Below are positions 26,125 to 34,460 of a stretch of 64,000 nt of DNA, piece after piece (positions within the stretch are counted from its first letter, which is position 1; each line of letters starts with the position of its first letter). Source of the DNA: Elizabethkingia bruuniana (lineage in GTDB: Bacteria; Bacteroidota; Bacteroidia; Flavobacteriales; Weeksellaceae). A program made the translations under genes and the position numbers. The stretch lies in the NCBI RefSeq assembly GCF_002024805.1, contig NZ_CP014337.1:2170001-2234000 (forward strand), in the 5' to 3' direction. The notes under the pieces are model-generated. The model had not been told where the DNA came from, searched no databases, and saw nothing but the letters and a program-made list of their open reading frames with translations.

Positions 26125-27072
26125 ATGAAAAGCTTATTTTTTGCAGGAATTCTCTGTATGGCTGCACAGCTAAATTATGCGCAATCTTTTGATAAACAGG
26201 CTCACAGAGGCGGAAAATCGCTATATCCTGAAAATACGATACCCGCCATGAAAAATGCTCTAAAAATGGGGATTACAACGCTGGAAATGGATTTAGCGAT
26301 TACTAAAGATAAAAAAGTTATCCTTTCTCATGACTCTTTCCTTTCTCCGGAACTTGTTACAAAACCTAATGGTGAATACATCCCAAGAGACTCTGGTTTT
26401 TATTATAAAATCTATGATATGCCCTATGCAAAGATTCAGACTTATGATGTAGGTATGAAAAAACTTGAACGCTATCCGGATCAGAAGAAAATGAAAGTAC
26501 AGAAGCCTTTATTTTCTGCAGTAATAGATTCTTGTGAAAGCTACGCTCGTGAATTAAAAAGGCCACTCCCCTTTTATAATATAGAAACTAAAACACGTCC
26601 GTTCTCTGATAATATATTCCATCCCGAACCAAAGGAATTTACAGATCTTATGATGAAAATTATCTTGGAAAAAGGCATTCAAGACAGAGTTATCATTCAG
26701 TCTTTTGATCCCAGAACTTTAGAGATTATCCATAAAAAGTATCCTAAAATAATGACGGCTCTGCTTGTAGAAAAAGTAGATGACAAAAAAATTGCTCAAC
26801 AGCGGGCTAACTTTCAGAATATTCCTGTAGAAAAGTTCAAACAATATCCTAACCACCTTAATGGTGTAAAAGGAGATATGAAGTTTCTAAGCTTTACTCC
26901 TACTATTTATAGCCCGGACCAAAGCCTTGTAACTCCTGAGCTTGTAAAGGAATGTCATGCCTTAGGAATGAAAGTAATTCCATGGACTGTAAATTCAAAA
27001 GAAAGATTACAGGAACTGCAAAAAATGGGTGTAGACGGCCTTATAAGTGATGATCCAAGGATTTTTGAATAA
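26125..27072 (+). CDS. secreted glycerophosphodiester phosphodiesterase
   Basis: Exported enzyme of the GDPD family, 315 residues, which hydrolyses glycerophosphodiesters from phospholipid headgroups to an alcohol and glycerol-3-phosphate. A signal peptide covers about residues 1-19 (ending NYAQS). The catalytic block AHRGGKSLYPENTIPAMKNA and the metal-binding TLEMDLAITKDKKVILSHD are intact, and the end reads VIPWTVNSKERLQELQKMGVDGLISDDP. It has no close operon partner. It may supply glycerol or phosphate from host or environmental lipids; that role is inferred. Confidence 0.93.
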   Translation: MKSLFFAGILCMAAQLNYAQSFDKQAHRGGKSLYPENTIPAMKNALKMGITTLEMDLAITKDKKVILSHDSFLSPELVTKPNGEYIPRDSGFYYKIYDMPYAKIQTYDVGMKKLERYPDQKKMKVQKPLFSAVIDSCESYARELKRPLPFYNIETKTRPFSDNIFHPEPKEFTDLMMKIILEKGIQDRVIIQSFDPRTLEIIHKKYPKIMTALLVEKVDDKKIAQQRANFQNIPVEKFKQYPNHLNGVKGDMKFLSFTPTIYSPDQSLVTPELVKECHALGMKVIPWTVNSKERLQELQKMGVDGLISDDPRIFE

Positions 27073-27339
27073 CATTTTGCAATTATATTATTTTATCAAT
27101 CCTTTTTATAACAAAGTAATATTTTAAAATTTAAAAACATAGAAATTTTCCTTAAACTCCCATAAACTCTCATTCTTATTTCGTTTATTCTCTTGAAGCT
27201 GTCAAAGCTTAATTGACTGATGCTAAATATTTTAAAAATAATATTAAGCTATTTTACAAAATTCACTAACTTGAGATAAAATAAAAGCGGAATCTGAAAA
27301 GCTTATAAAAGAGTAAGAAAAATCCAAAAATTTTATGTT

Positions 27340-27543
27340 ATGAAAAATTTAAAAAAAATTTCAAGAGAGTATTTAAAATCTGTAAAAGGGGGAGTCAAGG
27401 AAGGTTGTCCTGGACCTAGATCACCACTTTACATTCATCTTTATGGTTCACAAGAACAATGTGAAGCTGCAACAGGAAAAGTTTGCTATTATTCAGAAGA
27501 AACTAGATGCTTCGGTGAAGGATGGGCTGCTAGTTGGCTTTAA
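27340..27543 (+). CDS. double-glycine-leader bacteriocin-like peptide
   Basis: 67-residue peptide. The leader MKNLKKISREYLKSVKGG ends in the Gly-Gly cleavage motif, and the core of 49 residues has four cysteines (EGC, EQC, KVC, TRC), enough for two disulfides. Leader similarity to the peptide at 21031 is clear (MKN-KK-SR--LK-V-G). Such small proteins are common in Chryseobacterium/Elizabethkingia and annotated as bacteriocin-like, with little experimental support. No peptidase-containing ABC exporter lies nearby. The gene is monocistronic, with a 267-bp upstream region in which I see no clear promoter motif. Confidence 0.75.
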   Translation: MKNLKKISREYLKSVKGGVKEGCPGPRSPLYIHLYGSQEQCEAATGKVCYYSEETRCFGEGWAASWL

Positions 27544-27585
27544 TCTATACGGAAAAGTATTACAAACAAAGACTTATTCAAAAAC

Positions 27586-27616
27586 AGTGGATGCTTTAGG
27601 GTATCCACTATTTTCT
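27586..27616 (+). terminator. weak terminator after the GG-leader peptide gene
   Basis: A 7-bp stem (AGTGGAT / ATCCACT) with a 10-nt loop, then ATTTTCTTT, 43 nt after the stop. Confidence 0.5.
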
Positions 27617-27643
27617 TTAAATAAAAGAAAATTCACTTATATA

Positions 27644-27672
27644 AAAAGAGGCAATTCTTTTGAATTGCCTCT
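27644..27672 (-). terminator. terminator of the RND efflux operon
   Basis: An 11-bp stem (AGAGGCAATTC / GAATTGCCTCT) with a T loop. Read on the minus strand it is followed by a run of five T, 27 nt past the stop of the outer-membrane factor gene. Confidence 0.8.
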
Positions 27673-27698
27673 AGATATTTATATAATTTATTGAATTA

Positions 27699-29147
27699 TT
27701 ACTTCCAACCTCCACCTAAGCTTTTGTAGATATCTACAACTGTGCTTAGCTGCTGTTGTTTTGCATCAATTAGTTCCAATTTGGCATCCAGTGCGTCTCT
27801 CTGATTTAGTAAAACCTCCAAATAATCCGCACGCGAGTTTTTAAATAACTGGTTTGCAATGCCCGTAGCTTCTTCTAATGCATGGTTTTCCTGAGATTTA
27901 AGCTTATAAAACTCATCAATATTCTTAACCTTAGACATTAGATTAGCAACGTCTAAATAGGCATTCAGAATAGTTTTATCATATTCGTACAATGCCTGAA
28001 TTTGTCTTGCATCCGCCGCCTGGAAATTTGCCTTAATAGCACTTTTATTGATAAGCGGTCCTGCCAGCTCTCCTACCAGATTGTAAGCAATAGATTCCGG
28101 CATTTTTACAAGATAAGAAGGCTTAAATGCCTCCAAACCTAATGCTGCTGAAATATTCAGTGAAGGATAAAACTCTTTTCTGGCAGCCTGCACATCAAGT
28201 TTCGCAGCTTTTAATTCTAATTCAGCTTGCTTAATATCCGGACGGTTTGCCAGTAACTGCGAAGGAATTCCGGTATATACAGTCTGAGGAATGGTTGACA
28301 TAAAGCTCTCTTTCGTTCTCACAATAGCCTGCGGATACCTTCCTAAAAGTGCATTTATCTCATTTTCTTTCTCTGTTATATCCTGACGAATCGTATACTC
28401 TGAAGCTCTGGATTTTGCTAACTCAGCTTCAAACTTCTTTACAGCCAATTCGGTTGTTGCGGAGGCCTGTTTCTGAATTTTTGAGATCTCCAAAGCCCGC
28501 TCCTGAAGCTTAATATATTCTCTGGTAATATCTAACTGATTGTCCAGCGCCAATAATTCGTAATAGCTGTCTGCTACTTCTTCTATAAGACTGGAAAGAA
28601 CAAAGTTTTTTCCTTCCACCGTAGAAAGGTAATGCGCAATTGCAGATTCTTTTTCTGTTCTTAGCTTCTTCCAGATATCGACTTCCCAACTCGCTGTAAT
28701 ACCACCTGCAAAATTCCCCAATGGATCCGGCATTTTTCTTCCCGGTTCTATTTCTGTTGTAGCATCACCTGCGCCTTCACTCGTATAACGTCCTGCTTTT
28801 TTCAGGCCTGCATTTACACCCGCAGAAACTGTCGGATTTAGCATTCCTTTTTTAGCCAATACACCGCTTTTAGCAATTTCTATCTGCTGAAATGTAATTA
28901 ATAAATCCTGGTTATTCTTTAATGCAGTTTCAATAAGGCTTACCAGATTAGGATCAGTAAAGAACTGTCTCCACGGAGTCGTACCGCTATTGTTACCAGA
29001 GTCTTCTGTTTCTTGTTGATTGAAATTCTGAGGCAGGTTATTTTTCACCTCATCATTTACTACTGTTACCATTGGCGCTTTACAGCTTGCTAAAACCAAC
29101 GATACAGCAATGGCACTAATAATACTTTTAGTCTTCAAATTTTCCAT
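27699..29147 (-). CDS. outer-membrane efflux lipoprotein, TolC/NodT family
   Basis: Outer-membrane channel of a tripartite efflux pump, 482 residues. The lipoprotein signal VSLVLASC puts the lipidated cysteine at C22. Two OEP repeats of long coiled-coil helices follow (about 70-260 and 290-470), with the NodT-type GIPSQLLANRPDIKQAELELKAA motif marking the second. Its start overlaps the end of the RND permease gene by 20 nt, so the proteins are made together. It is third in the MFP-RND-OMF operon. Confidence 0.93.
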   Translation of the reverse strand: MENLKTKSIISAIAVSLVLASCKAPMVTVVNDEVKNNLPQNFNQQETEDSGNNSGTTPWRQFFTDPNLVSLIETALKNNQDLLITFQQIEIAKSGVLAKKGMLNPTVSAGVNAGLKKAGRYTSEGAGDATTEIEPGRKMPDPLGNFAGGITASWEVDIWKKLRTEKESAIAHYLSTVEGKNFVLSSLIEEVADSYYELLALDNQLDITREYIKLQERALEISKIQKQASATTELAVKKFEAELAKSRASEYTIRQDITEKENEINALLGRYPQAIVRTKESFMSTIPQTVYTGIPSQLLANRPDIKQAELELKAAKLDVQAARKEFYPSLNISAALGLEAFKPSYLVKMPESIAYNLVGELAGPLINKSAIKANFQAADARQIQALYEYDKTILNAYLDVANLMSKVKNIDEFYKLKSQENHALEEATGIANQLFKNSRADYLEVLLNQRDALDAKLELIDAKQQQLSTVVDIYKSLGGGWK

Positions 29148-32100
29148 CGTGTTGATAAGGTTCTGTTTGTTCGGTTAATGGATTTTCTTCTTCATATTTT
29201 GCCAGTTTCGATTTATCTGCAATCGTACCGAAGATATAATACAGACCAGGAATAATCATCAATCCGAAGATTGTTCCGATTAGCATTCCTCCGGCTGCAG
29301 CTGTACCAATAGTACGGTTTCCTACTGCTCCTGGCCCTGTTGCTATTACCAACGGTATCAATCCGGCAATAAATGCAAATGAAGTCATCAAAATTGGACG
29401 GAAACGAATAGCAGCTCCCTGAATTGCCGCCTGTGCCACAGGAATCCCTTCCTCAGCTCTTTTTTGTACAGCAAATTCTACAATCAGTACGGCATTTTTC
29501 CCTAAAAGACCAATAAGCATAACCATCGCTACCTGTGCATATATATTATTCTCCAATCCCATAAGTTTTAAGCACAGAAAAGCTCCGAAAATACCTACTG
29601 GCAATGAAAGAATAACCGGTAAAGGAAGAATAAAGCTTTCATATTGTGCAGAAAGGATAAGATATACAAAACCCAGACATACCAGGAATACAAATACAGC
29701 TTCATTACCTCTGCTTACTTCATCCTTGGAAATACCCGCCCAGTCAATACCAAAGCCTCTAGGTAATGTTTTATCAGCAACTTCCTGTATAGCTTTAATA
29801 GCCTGTCCGCTGCTGTACCCAGGTGCCGGCGTTCCGCTGACCTGTGCCGAGTTGTACATGTTATGTCTTGTCATTTCAGAGAGCCCATATACTTTTTCCA
29901 GTTTCATAAAATCTGAATAAGGAACCATCTGATCTTTATCGTTTTTCACATATAGCTTTAGCAGATCACTTGGCAACGCTCGATATTGTGGCCCTGCCTG
30001 AACAATAACTTTGTAAGGTCTGTCGAAACGTATAAAACTTGTTTCATAATTGGAACCAATTAAGGTAGAAAGGTTATCCATTGCTTTTTCAATAGTCACA
30101 CCTTTTTGTTCAGCAAGATCGTTGTCTACCCTTAGCATATACTGCGGGAAACTTGCCGAATAAAATGTAAATGCAGAACCAAGTTCCGGACGCTTTTTCA
30201 GTTCCTTTACAAAGTCATTACTTACCTGCTCCATTTTATGATAGTCACCACTTCCGGCTTTATCCAGTAAACGGAGTTCAAAACCTCCAGCTGCACCATA
30301 TCCCGGTACTGAAGGTGGTTGGAAGAACTCAATATTGGCACCCGGAATATTTTTAGCCTTTTCTTCAAGCTTCTCAATAATCTCTGCGGCGGATTCTGTA
30401 CGTTCGTCCCAACTTTTCAGGTTGATAAGACAAGTTCCTGAATTGGATCCCGTTCCTTCTGTCAGGATCTCATAACCGGCAAGCGAAGAAACAGACTGTA
30501 CACCATCAATATCTTCCGACTCTTTCAAAAGCTGCCTTGCCACCTGATTGGTTCTCTCCAATGTAGATCCAGGCGGTGTCTGTATAATGGCATAAATCAT
30601 CCCCTGGTCTTCACTCGGAATAAAACCAGACGGAAGTGAGTTACTCAAGAAATAAGTACATGCACAGAAAGCTAATAAAAGCGGCAACGTAATCATTTTT
30701 TTAGTAACCGTCTTATTAAGTGTCTTTTCATATTTCCCTGCTCCCCTTGTAAATATATTGTTGAATTTATCCAGGAAGATTGTAACAGGAGTTTTCTTCT
30801 TTGCTTTTCCGTGATTATTTTTCAGAATAAGTGCACATAATGCCGGGGTAAGCGTTAAAGCGACAATCCCTGAAAGGATAATAGAAGATGCCATAGTAAT
30901 AGAGAACTGACGGTAGAATACACCTACAGGTCCGGACATAAATGCAATCGGAATAAACACCGATGCCATAACCAGCGTAATAGCTATAATAGCCCCGCTT
31001 ATTTCGTGCATCGCTTCTTCAGTCGCTTTCAATGGAGAGAGGTTCTTTTCTTCCATTTTGGCATGAACGGCTTCTATAACTACAATAGCATCATCCACAA
31101 CAACCCCGATGGCCATTACAAGGGCAAAAAGGGAAATCATGTTTAGTGTAATACCAAAGGCCGACATTACGGCAAATGTTCCGACAAGTGAAACCGGAAC
31201 CGCAAGTGCCGGAATCAGTGTTGAACGCCAGTCTCCAAGGAAAAGGAATACAACAATTGCAACCAGTATAAATGCTTCGAATAAAGTATGTATAACTTTT
31301 TCCATAGAAGCATCCAGGAATCTGGAAACGTCATAACTAATCTCATAATGCATTCCCTTGGGGAAAGTATTTTTCTCAAGATCTGCCATTAAGGCTTTTA
31401 CGTTCTTAATAACATCACTTGCATTGGATCCGTACGACTGCTTAACCGTAATTGCAGCAGATGGTTTTCCGTTTAGTGTAGAATAAATATCATACATGGA
31501 ACTTCCGAACTCGATATCTGCAACATCTTTTAATCTCACAGACTCTCCATTTGGTTTTGCTTTTAATATGATATTCCCATAATCTTTTTCATTATTAAAA
31601 CGTCCCGGATATTTCAGTACATATTCAAATGACTGCGCTCGTTTTCCGGAACTTTCCCCTGTTTTACCGGGAGAAGCCTCTAAGCTCTGCTCATTTAACG
31701 ATTCCATTACTTCGTCAGCAGAAATATTGTAAGCTGTTAGTCTGTCCGGCTTTAACCAAATACGCATTGCATATTCACGAGTTCCTAAGATGTCTGCAAA
31801 CCCTACTCCGCCAATCCTTCTTAGCTCAGACATTACATTGATATCTGCATAGTTGAAAAGGAATTTCTGATCTGCTTTCGGATCATCACTATACAGGTTA
31901 ATATACATCAACATGTTAGGCTCCTCACGGGTAATCTTTACCCCTTCACGCACTACTAATGGCGGAAGTTTGTTTACCACAGAAGATACACGGTTCTGTA
32001 CATTTACAGCGGCAACATTGGGATCCGTACCCAAATCGAACACGATCTGAATAGCAGCTTCACCATCATTACCAGCATTGGATGACATATACTTCATCCC

Positions 32101-32319
32101 CGGAACTCCGTTAAGTCCTCTTTCTAACGGAATAATTACAGATTTAATTAATAGTTCGTTGTTTGCTCCTGGATATTCCGCAGTAATATTTACTTTGGGT
32201 GGAGAAATAGATGGGAACTGTGTCACCGGAAGTTTCACAAGTGACAGTATCCCTAAAAATACAATAATCAATGAGATTACAATAGACAGAACAGGTCTGC
32301 GAATGAATTTCTTAAACAT
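29128..32319 (-). CDS. RND multidrug efflux permease (HAE1/AcrB type)
   Basis: Inner-membrane proton/drug antiporter of 1063 residues. The first transmembrane helix (PVLSIVISLIIVFLGILSL) is followed by LPVTQFPSISPPKVNI and EYPGANNELL, the usual AcrB-like start. The proton-relay pair is in GVVVDDAIVVIEAVHAKM near residue 405, and GRNE-like GLLGKNAVLIVEFAVQ is in the second half. The final block GNRTIGTAAAGGMLIGTIFGLMIIPGLYY is typical of HAE1. Substrates cannot be read from sequence. It lies 20 nt downstream of the adaptor gene. Confidence 0.95.
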   Translation of the reverse strand: MFKKFIRRPVLSIVISLIIVFLGILSLVKLPVTQFPSISPPKVNITAEYPGANNELLIKSVIIPLERGLNGVPGMKYMSSNAGNDGEAAIQIVFDLGTDPNVAAVNVQNRVSSVVNKLPPLVVREGVKITREEPNMLMYINLYSDDPKADQKFLFNYADINVMSELRRIGGVGFADILGTREYAMRIWLKPDRLTAYNISADEVMESLNEQSLEASPGKTGESSGKRAQSFEYVLKYPGRFNNEKDYGNIILKAKPNGESVRLKDVADIEFGSSMYDIYSTLNGKPSAAITVKQSYGSNASDVIKNVKALMADLEKNTFPKGMHYEISYDVSRFLDASMEKVIHTLFEAFILVAIVVFLFLGDWRSTLIPALAVPVSLVGTFAVMSAFGITLNMISLFALVMAIGVVVDDAIVVIEAVHAKMEEKNLSPLKATEEAMHEISGAIIAITLVMASVFIPIAFMSGPVGVFYRQFSITMASSIILSGIVALTLTPALCALILKNNHGKAKKKTPVTIFLDKFNNIFTRGAGKYEKTLNKTVTKKMITLPLLLAFCACTYFLSNSLPSGFIPSEDQGMIYAIIQTPPGSTLERTNQVARQLLKESEDIDGVQSVSSLAGYEILTEGTGSNSGTCLINLKSWDERTESAAEIIEKLEEKAKNIPGANIEFFQPPSVPGYGAAGGFELRLLDKAGSGDYHKMEQVSNDFVKELKKRPELGSAFTFYSASFPQYMLRVDNDLAEQKGVTIEKAMDNLSTLIGSNYETSFIRFDRPYKVIVQAGPQYRALPSDLLKLYVKNDKDQMVPYSDFMKLEKVYGLSEMTRHNMYNSAQVSGTPAPGYSSGQAIKAIQEVADKTLPRGFGIDWAGISKDEVSRGNEAVFVFLVCLGFVYLILSAQYESFILPLPVILSLPVGIFGAFLCLKLMGLENNIYAQVAMVMLIGLLGKNAVLIVEFAVQKRAEEGIPVAQAAIQGAAIRFRPILMTSFAFIAGLIPLVIATGPGAVGNRTIGTAAAGGMLIGTIFGLMIIPGLYYIFGTIADKSKLAKYEEENPLTEQTEPYQHDGKFED

Positions 32320-32339
32320 ACTACTTCATTTTAGAGCTC

Positions 32340-33425
32340 CTACTCTGCTTTTAATTTCAATGATTTAATTACTTTCACCGGATCCTGGAATTTCACTTTC
32401 AGTTTTTGATCGTCTTTTACTTTCTGAACACCTTCTAACAAGATTTTATCTCCAGAAGAAATTCCGGACCCTACGATGTACAGGTCAGGGAGTTCATACA
32501 ATACTTTTATATTTCTTGACTTGGCTACGCCATTTTTATCAATCACAAAAACATATTTCTGATCCTGAATTTCATACGTAGATTTCTGAGGGATAATCAA
32601 AGCATTATGAACAGGCATCGTCATCTGGACTTTTCCTGTTTCACCATTTCTCAAAAGCTTATTCGGATTAAGGAATTTTGCACGGAAAGCAATATTTCCG
32701 GTCTCATTATTAAATTCCCCTTCTATCGTCTGAATCTCACCTTTTTCAGGGAAAATCTCACCATTTGCCATAATCAGATTTACCAACTGGCTTCCTCTGT
32801 CACCAACATGTGTCTGATAACTCAGGTATTCAGGTTCTGATACATTAAAATAAGTATAGATACTGGTATTGTCGGATAAAGAAGTTAAAAGATCTCCTTC
32901 ATTGATAAGGCTTCCTAATTTCAGAGGAAGTCTGTTTATAATACCAGAAAACGGTGCTTTAATATCTGTAAATGACAAGTGAATCTGAGCCAGCTTCACT
33001 TCAGCATTGGCAGCGTCCAGTTTGGCCTTGGCCATTGCTCTTTCATTTTTGGAAACGATATTGTTATTAGCCAGTGTGCTTGCATTCTGTAACTCAATTG
33101 TCGCCTGCTGTGCTTCAGCTTTCGCTTTCAATAATTCAGCATGATAAAGCTGAGGCATAATTCTGAACAGAGTTTGTCCTGCATGCACGTATTGTCCTTC
33201 ATCTACATAGATTTTCTCAAGAAATCCTTTTTCCTGAGCCCGGACTTCAATATTTTTCACTGACTGAATCTGAGCAACATATTCTTTGTTAATTACTGTA
33301 TCCTTCACTATAGGAGAAGTTACAGGGTAAATAACAGTTTCTTCTTTTTCTTCTTTTTTCTTATTACAGCCAATGGCCAACAGGAGTATGCTTAATGCAA
33401 TGCCTGAGGTAACTCTTTTCATCAT
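32340..33425 (-). CDS. RND efflux periplasmic adaptor (membrane fusion protein)
   Basis: Periplasmic adaptor linking the RND permease to the outer-membrane channel, 361 residues. The lipobox LLLAIGC gives lipidated C20. The lipoyl half-motif (VRAQEKGFLEKIYVDEGQYVHAGQTLF), an alpha-hairpin (about 90-145), the second lipoyl half (HLSFTDIKAPFSGIINRLPLKLGSLINEGDLL) and beta-barrel/membrane-proximal domains appear in order. Two adjacent Met codons (33425, 33422) are possible starts. It is first of the three pump genes; no local regulator gene is adjacent. Confidence 0.94.
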   Translation of the reverse strand: MMKRVTSGIALSILLLAIGCNKKKEEKEETVIYPVTSPIVKDTVINKEYVAQIQSVKNIEVRAQEKGFLEKIYVDEGQYVHAGQTLFRIMPQLYHAELLKAKAEAQQATIELQNASTLANNNIVSKNERAMAKAKLDAANAEVKLAQIHLSFTDIKAPFSGIINRLPLKLGSLINEGDLLTSLSDNTSIYTYFNVSEPEYLSYQTHVGDRGSQLVNLIMANGEIFPEKGEIQTIEGEFNNETGNIAFRAKFLNPNKLLRNGETGKVQMTMPVHNALIIPQKSTYEIQDQKYVFVIDKNGVAKSRNIKVLYELPDLYIVGSGISSGDKILLEGVQKVKDDQKLKVKFQDPVKVIKSLKLKAE

Positions 33426-33570
33426 AATTTTCAGAGCTTATAAATCGTTAATGTTTTAAACGGAAATAAAATGGTAATAGCGGATGTTATAAAGTGTTCA
33501 TTACCAAAAACACACTACAAAATGCTTTCTGACTCTAATAAAGAACAGAAACCAACCGGAAAAAGAATGT

Positions 33571-33963
33571 TTAAATTCTGATAGAACGAATCAGAATGAA
33601 TTTTTTAATTGTAGAAAAGTTTACAACAAAGTTGTATGCAGTAAGATTTCGCCGTTCGTAGCGCAGTAGTCCTAAAAGACATGCAAAACTAAATACACTG
33701 GCCAGTACTATGACAGTCTGGAAATCAGCTGAGAACTGAAAATCATTTTCGCTAAGTTCAAAAGGACTATTATTCCCTGTGTCATCAGAAGACTGCTGAA
33801 TTGAAAATTTTTCGTAAGTCTGATTCAGGTGGTTTGCCTTTTTAGGAAGGTGGTGATGAGAATGTGCTAGTTTGCAATTTTGAAATGTTCTTACGTGAAG
33901 CCTACTCTCCACTACAAAGAGTAAAAATAGCCCCGTCAGTAAAAACACTAAAAAGTTTCTCAT
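33571..33963 (-). CDS. small His-rich membrane protein of unknown function
   Basis: Unrecognised protein of 130 residues from the ATG at 33963. Visible features: an N-terminal hydrophobic helix (MRNFLVFLLTGLFLLFVV), a periplasmic or extracytoplasmic loop with LAHSHHHLPKK, a Ser/Asp-rich stretch, a second hydrophobic helix near 77-97 (TVIVLASVFSFACLLGLL) and a basic tail. The His cluster could bind metal, which is inferred. It lies 145 nt upstream of the efflux adaptor gene on the same strand with no obvious terminator between, so it may be the first gene of the efflux transcript. Confidence 0.6.
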   Translation of the reverse strand: MRNFLVFLLTGLFLLFVVESRLHVRTFQNCKLAHSHHHLPKKANHLNQTYEKFSIQQSSDDTGNNSPFELSENDFQFSADFQTVIVLASVFSFACLLGLLRYERRNLTAYNFVVNFSTIKKFILIRSIRI

Positions 33964-34217
33964 TTTAAAGCCGCAAATGTACACTTAGATTTATAAATAA
34001 CCAACACTGATTAACAAAGTTTAACGCTTGAGATAAAAAAATGCAAATTCTAATCAATTATTATACAACAAAAAAACATTTATTAATTATTTAAGTCAGC
34101 AACTAAATATTGTTCACCCCTGTCATTGAATAATTTTGTTCTGTTAGTTTCAGAAACATGAATAAAAATTAAAATAATAAATTCTATCAAGTTACTAGGA
34201 TATTAAAAAAAGATATT
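33964..34217. other. AT-rich divergent intergenic region
   Basis: Separates the small His-rich membrane protein gene (minus) from the met leader (plus). Apart from the -7 box at its right edge I see no gene, repeat or clear hairpin in it. Confidence 0.5.
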
Positions 34218-34225
34218 TATATTTG
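34218..34225 (+). promoter_or_regulatory. -7 promoter box of the met leader/metNIQ operon
   Basis: TATATTTG matches TAnnTTTG exactly. A start a few bases on (about 34230) would give an RNA with a leader of roughly 230 nt before metN, holding the short ORF and the terminator. I saw no good -33 TTG. Confidence 0.55.
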
Positions 34226-34267
34226 CATCAGAAATTATTCTGAAAACAAATCTATAACAAAATAAAA

Positions 34268-34372
34268 ATGGACAGAATTATCATCAGAAAGAGCAATTGT
34301 AAAAGTAAAAAAGTAACCATGATAATGTGTTACCAAATGGCTATGCCATTCTCTATCGTATCGGGTGATTAA
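34268..34372 (+). CDS. Met-rich leader peptide of the metNIQ attenuator
   Basis: A 34-codon ORF with no protein family resemblance. Its second half reads VTMIMCYQMAMPFSIVSGD, with Met codons at 34319, 34325, 34337 and 34343. It lies between a -7 box and an intrinsic terminator directly before the methionine importer genes, so translation speed through the Met codons could report Met-tRNA charging. The last Met pair sits in a small hairpin (34336-34350). The sequence just before the stop, 34360-34370, can pair with the 5' arm of the terminator. An internal start at 34319 would leave a 17-residue peptide with four Met. Function is inferred from architecture. Confidence 0.7.
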   Translation: MDRIIIRKSNCKSKKVTMIMCYQMAMPFSIVSGD

Positions 34373-34410
34373 AGATGTCAGAAAAACAGATATATAAAGA
34401 ATCCACCGAT
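34360..34410 (+). promoter_or_regulatory. candidate antiterminator of the metN attenuator
   Basis: The segment ATCGGGTGATT (34360-34370) pairs with AATCCACCGAT (34400-34410), giving 9-10 base pairs with a small internal loop or two bulges. The second segment is the 5' arm of the terminator, so the two structures exclude each other. The first segment ends at the leader stop codon: a ribosome finishing the peptide masks it, while one stalled at the Met codons about 15-40 nt upstream leaves it free. Confidence 0.6.
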
Positions 34411-34430
34411 GCTTTCGGCGGATTTTTTTT
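34400..34430 (+). terminator. attenuator terminator before metN
   Basis: A 10-position stem (AATCCACCGA / TCGGCGGATT, one mismatch) with a 5-nt loop and eight T, ending about 30 nt before the metN start. As an intrinsic terminator in front of an operon rather than behind one, it points to regulation by premature termination. Confidence 0.8.
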
Positions 34431-34460
34431 ATTAAATAGAAGCAATTAAAACTGAAATCA

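Noticed and set aside
34268-34460. SAM-I or SAM-II riboswitch before metN
   Set aside because: I looked for the conserved core of these riboswitches and did not see it; the ORF plus terminator explains the region better.
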